This document shows, in pieces, positions 59,201 to 64,000 of a stretch of DNA of 64,000 nt. The notes beneath the pieces are model-generated. The model made no database searches and was not told the DNA's origin. It saw nothing but the letters and a program-made list of their open reading frames with translations. This DNA is from Pocillopora verrucosa. Taxonomy: Eukaryota > Cnidaria > Anthozoa > Scleractinia > Pocilloporidae. Numbering within the stretch: the stretch's first letter is position 1; every line of letters begins with the position of its first letter. The position numbers and the translations under genes are program-made. The stretch spans positions 16,452,003-16,516,002 of the forward strand of contig NC_089315.1 of the NCBI RefSeq assembly GCF_036669915.1. The letters are read 5' to 3'.

Positions 59201-62200
59201 ACAGTGTTTATCTCTTGGTACTGTATGTAATGTCTGAAAAATATACAGTGATGCAACGTAATGTCATATATTAATAGTATTCCTTGATCCAATGACTATC
59301 ATTGCTTGCTTGAACATGAACTCGAGACCTGTGCATTTCTAACTTGCATTTAAAATGGGTCGCTTAAAGCATTGATGAGAAGTAATGCAACAAACGTATT
59401 AGGAATGTCATGTTATTCAGTTCCTTTGGTCCAATTTGATTCTTTTTTCTGTTATGTGTACTGAAAAGAAATGTAATAGTGAAGTAAGAGAGTTTTTCAT
59501 ATAATGCCGATTTGCAGGGCTTGTACATGTAATGCTTGAAATTGAGACAGTTCCACAAAATATTCATTTCTACCCCCGTGGATTAAGAGCGTAGAACTCG
59601 CGTTCCGGCGTGAAGGCAAGTAGCAAGTTCTTGAAGTACACGCTAAAGTTTAAGACGGTTGCCGGAGTTAGCGGGAGTTTGAGGTCTGACAAAAAACTTC
59701 ACAGGGGCGTTGAATGTTTTATGGAACAACACACTGTTGCTTTTATGAAGTTTACCTGAAATGTGAAGTTACAATATATGGAGAACTTTAAAAATAACAT
59801 TGATGACAAAAAAATTATTTTAATCACGTCTACATTTCCAGTTCGTTTGCTTCTTTTTCCTGCCACATTTTCCTGGTCAGAGCCTCCCTTATTGCTCCAG
59901 CTTTGCGAGATGAATCCTTTCTCTTAGGGCAGTTGCGCATCTGTAACAGATCTCGTATTTCTTCTCTGGACCTTTTCTTTTGTGTGAAAGGATCAATTGA
60001 CAAATCCAGTTGGGCAGGAAGGCTGTCCTTTGTGGTAATGCAGATGTTGTGAAGTACAATACACGCGAGCGCGGTCAGTTTCACCGAATCTGGTCTACAT
60101 TCTAGCTTTCGATACAAAACTCTCCATCTGCTCTTCAGTTGTCCATAGGCTCGCTCAGTTACCATTCTTGCGCGGCTTAGACGATAGTTAAAATAGCCCT
60201 CTTCAGGTGTAAGGTTAGCATTACCATATGGTTTCATTAACCACACTCTGAATGGGAAAGCAGAATCGCCCAAAATCATCGGGTAAACCTCGGTACCTTC
60301 AATGACTTGAGAAATTGATGGTATGATGTTGTTTTCAGTAATGTTGTGCCACAAATCCGTGGACTGGAAAATGATGGAATCGTGTGAATTTCATGGAAAA
60401 CCAACACTTGCCCAGATGAAACGATCCTGTGCATCTACAATGGCCATTAATACTATTGAATAAAAGTTCTTAAAGTTATGATAATCTTTACAGGCTTTCA
60501 GACCGCCAGGAGGGCATTGAATGGGGATGTGGCACCCATCTACAGCACCCCAGCAGCAGGGGAATTGCCAAAACGCTGTCATATCCACCATTTTCTCCAT
60601 AATATTCTGTTTGGTGATTGGAAAATGCGCTTGCACCGAAGGTTTCCACAGGTTTCTTATGATCGCTTCACATACTTCCTCTATGATTTTGTGAACGGTC
60701 GTCACACCAAGGCCAAACAGTTCCGCAATGGTGTATAGGTAGTCACCTCTACCTAATCTGTAAAAGACATATAGCCAGCCTACATTCGGCAGAAACGGGC
60801 TGCTCTGTGACAAAATCTTTCTCAATATCAGGTCGAAGACTCTTCAAAATTAGGTTAAACGTATTCCTTGATACACGAAAGGTTTTCTTAAATCTTCCTT
60901 CATCATAGGACGCCCAGACCAATTCCCGCCAACCTGTGTTTTTATGACTGCGACGACAACTGCGAGGTCTTCGAGCGCTAATTTCATCTTCACCTGACTG
61001 TAACAGGAGACACGTCAGCAAACAAAGTCGTACGATAAACCTTTTCCTCATTAACACCAATGTAACCATATTACGCCGTAGTTGACGTCGCCGTTGTCTT
61101 TCCCTGGAAATTTTCTCGAGCAAAATTGTTTTCAGAGCTTTAGCCCGCGCCATGTTTGTTTCAAAATGACACCTCTGACCAGAGACACTGCATTTGGGAA
61201 GAGAATTAAATTCGACCGTATTGATTTCGACGCATAAAACCACGCCACGATTTATGTCGACGGAACGACGAATTTAATGGAATTAAATTCGTCTGAATTA
61301 AATTCGACTGTAGTGCGACGTATAAACTAGGCCTTAGATGTCATGGTACTAGAAGCTTGATATCATTTTCCATTGGCAAGAAAAGTATGCCTTTGAAATG
61401 AATCAGCCCTTTTCACCCAGCCTCACATGACCTATCTCATGCCAAAATCATGGAATACCACCTTAAAAGTACCAGAGATGGAGAGCTCACAGAACAAAAA
61501 GTAGGTCTGCCCATTGTTAGGTTACCGGTATACACTCTCAACAGTGCAATTTCATGGTGACTTGAAAAATGTGTACCCGTTATTGGAAAAAGTTACTGGA
61601 CTGCAATCATAAGAACCCTTTTGATTTTACACACATTCACCTATAAAATCTTGGTCTTTTGTGTCGGTCACCTCAAAAATAGCCTTCTAGCCACTAACTT
61701 TCTCATGCTCTCTTTGTAACCTATTCTTTTTGCACTAAGCAGATCACATAATTACAAGCTTTAAATGGTCTATTTCATGGGGATAACTTGGTCTAAGTGC
61801 ATCACATTTTCCTTGTGTATTTCAGAGAATCTTAAAAGGTTAAAGGTTCTTTTTCCGAGCATGGAGGACAGTAAATAGTTTGCTGCCCTTGAAACTTTCT
61901 CTGGAGATGTAAATGAAGTAGCAGACTTCCTCCTACAAGAAAGAGGTTGGTATGGTCTACTCTTACTAATTCTGTCTGCTTGTAGCAGTGCATACCAGTA
62001 AATCACAACATAATCATAATAGTAACTATATGCGTTGTTATTATTATTAATTAATATTATTATTTTTTTCGTCAATATAATGAATTATTAACTTGATTTT
62101 CCTGATTGATTTTGATTGACACTAGCTTATGTAATTAAGCCACGTGAATAGTTCAGTTTTCAGTTCAGATACTTAAGATTCGAAGATACGTACAGGTTCT

Positions 62201-64000
62201 GCTAACCTGTCTTGCTGACCCGTGTTCTGTTATACCCTGACCTGTTTCATCTGTTGCTGACCTGTACGTAGCTATACGCCGTGAAACAATCCTACTAGAC
62301 ATCGTCATAGAAGTAAGTTCTCAGTGCTGTAATTCTATCTAATAGTTTTACTCGTGTGTTTATGAATCGATGGATCCTGTTCAATTTCTCAAATGTATCT
62401 AGTTCTTTTCTTTAGATCGAATAATAATATATTGGAATAGATTATACGATTTGCGTAGCCTAGTTGGATTGCCTGTTTGGTTTTGTTGGACCATTATTAT
62501 TATCATCATTATGTTATCTACTTATATAATATAATGACAATACAATAATTAATATCTATATTTATTATTTTCAGGGGCCAGTGGTGATAGTGCAAGCAGG
62601 ACCTCTGCTGGGATCTCTGGAGAGACTGCGTTAGGTATGTGTTGCAACTATGGTGATATTTAATTGAAATGTTCTTTATGGCAGTTGAGGAACATCTATT
62701 AAAAATGTCTCAATATCAGTTCAGAAGAATAGTACAGGGGATATAATTTTGCATACTGAAAAAGTAATTGCTATATGAAATTCACATCAGTTTTACAGGT
62801 GTTTACTGAAATAAGACAAAGGCAAGTGGTATGATTGTCACTATAATAGGTACTGACCTGCTTCTGTTGCATTTCAATACAACCATTCACTCAACATGAA
62901 TTTGAAACTTGTTCAACTGATTTTCTGCTGATTCTTTCCCTTTAACTTACCATTTTCAGTTATCCCCTCCACCAATAGTGCTGATATAGATGACAAAGCT
63001 CTTGTCCATTTCTCCCAAAGACTGTACATGTGCCAGATGGTATAACAGTTTTATTTACACCAATCTTGTTACACTAATTTTGGGGTTTATTTTTCTGTCC
63101 TTATATGTTTTGTGGTACTTACCTTCAGTTAATATTCAGAACTGTCCACTTGCATGTAGTGAGAGTTATTTTAACAAAACTGACATCAGATTAAGAGAAT
63201 ATAGTGTCTGGCATTTTTTGATAGGGGGGTCGGTGTAGCATAACTGGGTCTTTGCCACCCTTTTATGAATTTTCATATCTGCTGCTGGTGTCCAGGTTAT
63301 TATATATTCCTATAGTGCTATTAAATATTTTCTTATAACACATTTGCTCATGAACCACATGTACTTCCCAAGTGAATCCATGTCTCTTGTTCTGCTTGTA
63401 ATGTCACCAGGTTTAATGCCAACAAAAGACTCTGACATTTAACTTGTGCAGAGGGAATAGATCTCTCAGACTATACCTAAATGTGCACAATTTAGGCAAA
63501 TAAGAGAAAAGTTTTTGCAAATATTGCATTGAAAATACAGTTCCAATGCTACTTTGACAAAGGTATACTGCAGATACATGCAAAACAATTTAATTTTTAT
63601 TAAAATTGTTTTCCTTCAGGCCTGTCAGCTATCGAATTTTAAAGATCTTTAAGGAAGATGTGATTACTGATGGTCCATCCATGCCCATCACTTTTAACCA
63701 CTCGAAGAATCCTTTTCGAGAGCTTTGCAGGATTTATAAGAAAAGTGCCAACAAACTCGTTAGACCACCAGTGGTCTATTTTGTCTCAGAAAGTGGTAAA
63801 GAGGATTTATTGGAAGAAGAGGCAGCTGATATTGGGGGACCATTAAGGGAGTTCTTCACCATTGCTTTAGAATCACTTTCAAAAGAAACAGCTCCTCAAC
63901 TATTTGAAGGTGATGATGACCACAAACTCCCCGTCCATAGTCAGCAGCTGGTACTTTGTGGATATTTCAAAATGATGGGAGAAATTGTGGCTCATGCCAT
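56241..64000 (+). CDS. HECT-type E3 ubiquitin ligase with CUE-like N-terminus, 3' end outside window
   Basis: Exons: 56241-56289 (ATG in aacATGgcg), 61826-61945, 62575-62634, 62960-63023, 63620-64000 and beyond; GT/AG borders with matching phases (1,1,1,2). The product begins MAAFRERAMNLLEEAT, then a CUE-like segment (LKRLKVLFPSM, FAALETFSGDVNEVADFLLQ), a Ser/Thr-rich linker, and the HECT N-lobe (KNPFRELCRIY, EEEAADIGGPLREFF, GYFKMMGEIVAHA). HECT ligases take ubiquitin from an E2 onto a cysteine and pass it to a substrate; that cysteine lies beyond the window. Exon 2 contains TAG at 61876-61878 in the middle of the CUE-like segment (SMEDSK-stop-FAALE). The gene is therefore either a pseudogene or allele with a nonsense change, or initiates elsewhere. 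Intron 1 carries the Harbinger element. Confidence 0.8.
56674..58028 (+). pseudogene. Harbinger Myb/SANT-like DNA-binding protein, one frameshift
   Basis: The second gene of Harbinger elements, needed with the transposase to bind element ends. From ATG 56674 there is a Cys-rich N-terminus (CSNCERQTKYSCITCGKSIC, then CLKCAFC) suggesting a zinc-binding fold. A poly-Glu run encoded by a GAA repeat (56944-56988) follows, then a trihelix/SANT-like region (RRATWKEDHITDMVNIIVND, VQQMRNKFKSCIS). The frame shifts by one base at the GGGG run near 57349-57352: the original frame ends at 57453, while the other frame (YGKWFDLLYVLVKTR) continues without a stop through a Ser/Gln/His-rich tail to TGA at 58026. 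The continuous second frame shows this is one damaged gene, not two. Confidence 0.85.
58029..59829. other. Non-coding middle of the Harbinger element
   Basis: Space between the two convergent element genes. It contains an imperfect hairpin (about 58265-58372, 'catggatctattcc' against 'ggaatagagccatg'). No gene seen. Confidence 0.6.
59830..61153 (-). pseudogene. Harbinger DDE transposase (HARBI1-like), one frameshift and one nonsense codon
   Basis: Starts at ATG 61153 (MARAKALKTILLEK). An N-terminal helical part is followed by a helix-turn-helix region (YTIAELFGLGVTTVHKIIEE). The catalytic triad is visible as Asp in GAVDGCHIP, Asp in LGDSAFPFRVW and Glu in VTERAYGQLKSRW. C-terminal end near 59830. 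There are two lesions. A one-base shift in the A run at 60762-60765 splits ...ECRLAIC from YRLGRGDY. A TGA at 60391-60393 interrupts ASVGFP-stop-NSHDSIIF, where Gly is expected, with the same frame on both sides. Both are single-base changes in an otherwise well-preserved gene. The element would need a transposase from elsewhere. Confidence 0.92.
61334..61825. other. Remainder of HECT gene intron 1
   Basis: Host sequence between the Harbinger right end and the exon 2 acceptor (ttcag at 61821-61825). Nothing recognised. Confidence 0.6.

Larger units (their letters stand above)
56315..61333. mobile_element. PIF/Harbinger DNA transposon, about 5.0 kb
   Basis: Termini GGCCTAGTTTATACGTC... are inverted at both ends and match over about 54 bp with two mismatches near the tip (cacgct against cgcact). 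The flanking triplets are TAA (56312-56314) and TTA (61334-61336), close to the TWA target typical of this superfamily. It contains the two expected genes, a Myb/SANT-like DNA-binding protein (plus strand) and a DDE transposase (minus strand). Subterminal regions carry repeated GAATTTAATTC / AATTAAATTCGTC motifs, likely binding sites. Inserted 25 bp inside intron 1 of the HECT gene. Confidence 0.95.

Noticed and set aside
1..64000. tRNA, rRNA and snRNA genes
   Set aside because: No cloverleaf with a plausible T-loop box, no rRNA-like stretch and no snRNA motif was recognised by eye. A covariance search could still find a small RNA that I missed.

Overview
The window looks like AT-rich nuclear DNA from an animal, most likely an anthozoan cnidarian such as a stony coral or sea anemone. 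Every confident gene is split by small GT/AG introns. Animal-type families are present (mitochondrial RNA polymerase with PPR-like repeats, thrombospondin type 1 repeats, a HECT ubiquitin ligase). The introns are packed with eukaryotic transposons (Penelope-like, PIF/Harbinger, hAT-like and many short palindromic elements). The taxon is an inference from gene style and repeat types; no rRNA or mitochondrial marker is present.

Layout. (1) 31-11450, plus strand: the C-terminal 1012 codons of mitochondrial RNA polymerase (POLRMT) in 14 exons; its introns hold several short inverted-repeat elements and a TGAC-type minisatellite. (2) 11.5-26.3 kb: no confident protein gene. This stretch holds a weak three-exon transcript candidate ending in a 177-bp tandem repeat, a near-perfect 400-bp palindrome, a long degenerate AGTC-type repeat tract, a hAT-like MITE with a 7-bp target duplication, and another inverted-repeat unit. 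(3) 26.3-43.5 kb: a tandem segmental duplication. Each copy carries a paralogue of an unrecognised coiled-coil gene (A, 27914-30960; B, 37473-40486) and the 3' part of a minus-strand TSP1 gene. The TSP1 part is decayed in copy A and intact in copy B. (4) 41564-47191, minus strand: a membrane-anchored or secreted protein with four TSP1 repeats and a charged tail, with one apparent frameshift. (5) 47640-53102, plus strand: a complete 329-residue zinc-less quinone oxidoreductase in five exons, divergent from the TSP1 gene over about 450 bp. A dead Penelope-like element with hammerhead-ribozyme-like termini lies in its second intron. (6) 56241-64000, plus strand: a HECT E3 ligase gene with a CUE-like N-terminus, running off the window. 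Its first intron holds a 5-kb PIF/Harbinger transposon with both element genes damaged, and its second exon has an in-frame TAG.

The genes do not form one pathway. The best candidates for something undescribed are the duplicated coiled-coil gene family, with its duplicated 52-codon exon and diverging C-termini, and the paired head-to-head hammerhead-like Penelope termini. All exon boundaries were read by eye from splice sites, reading phase and family motifs.
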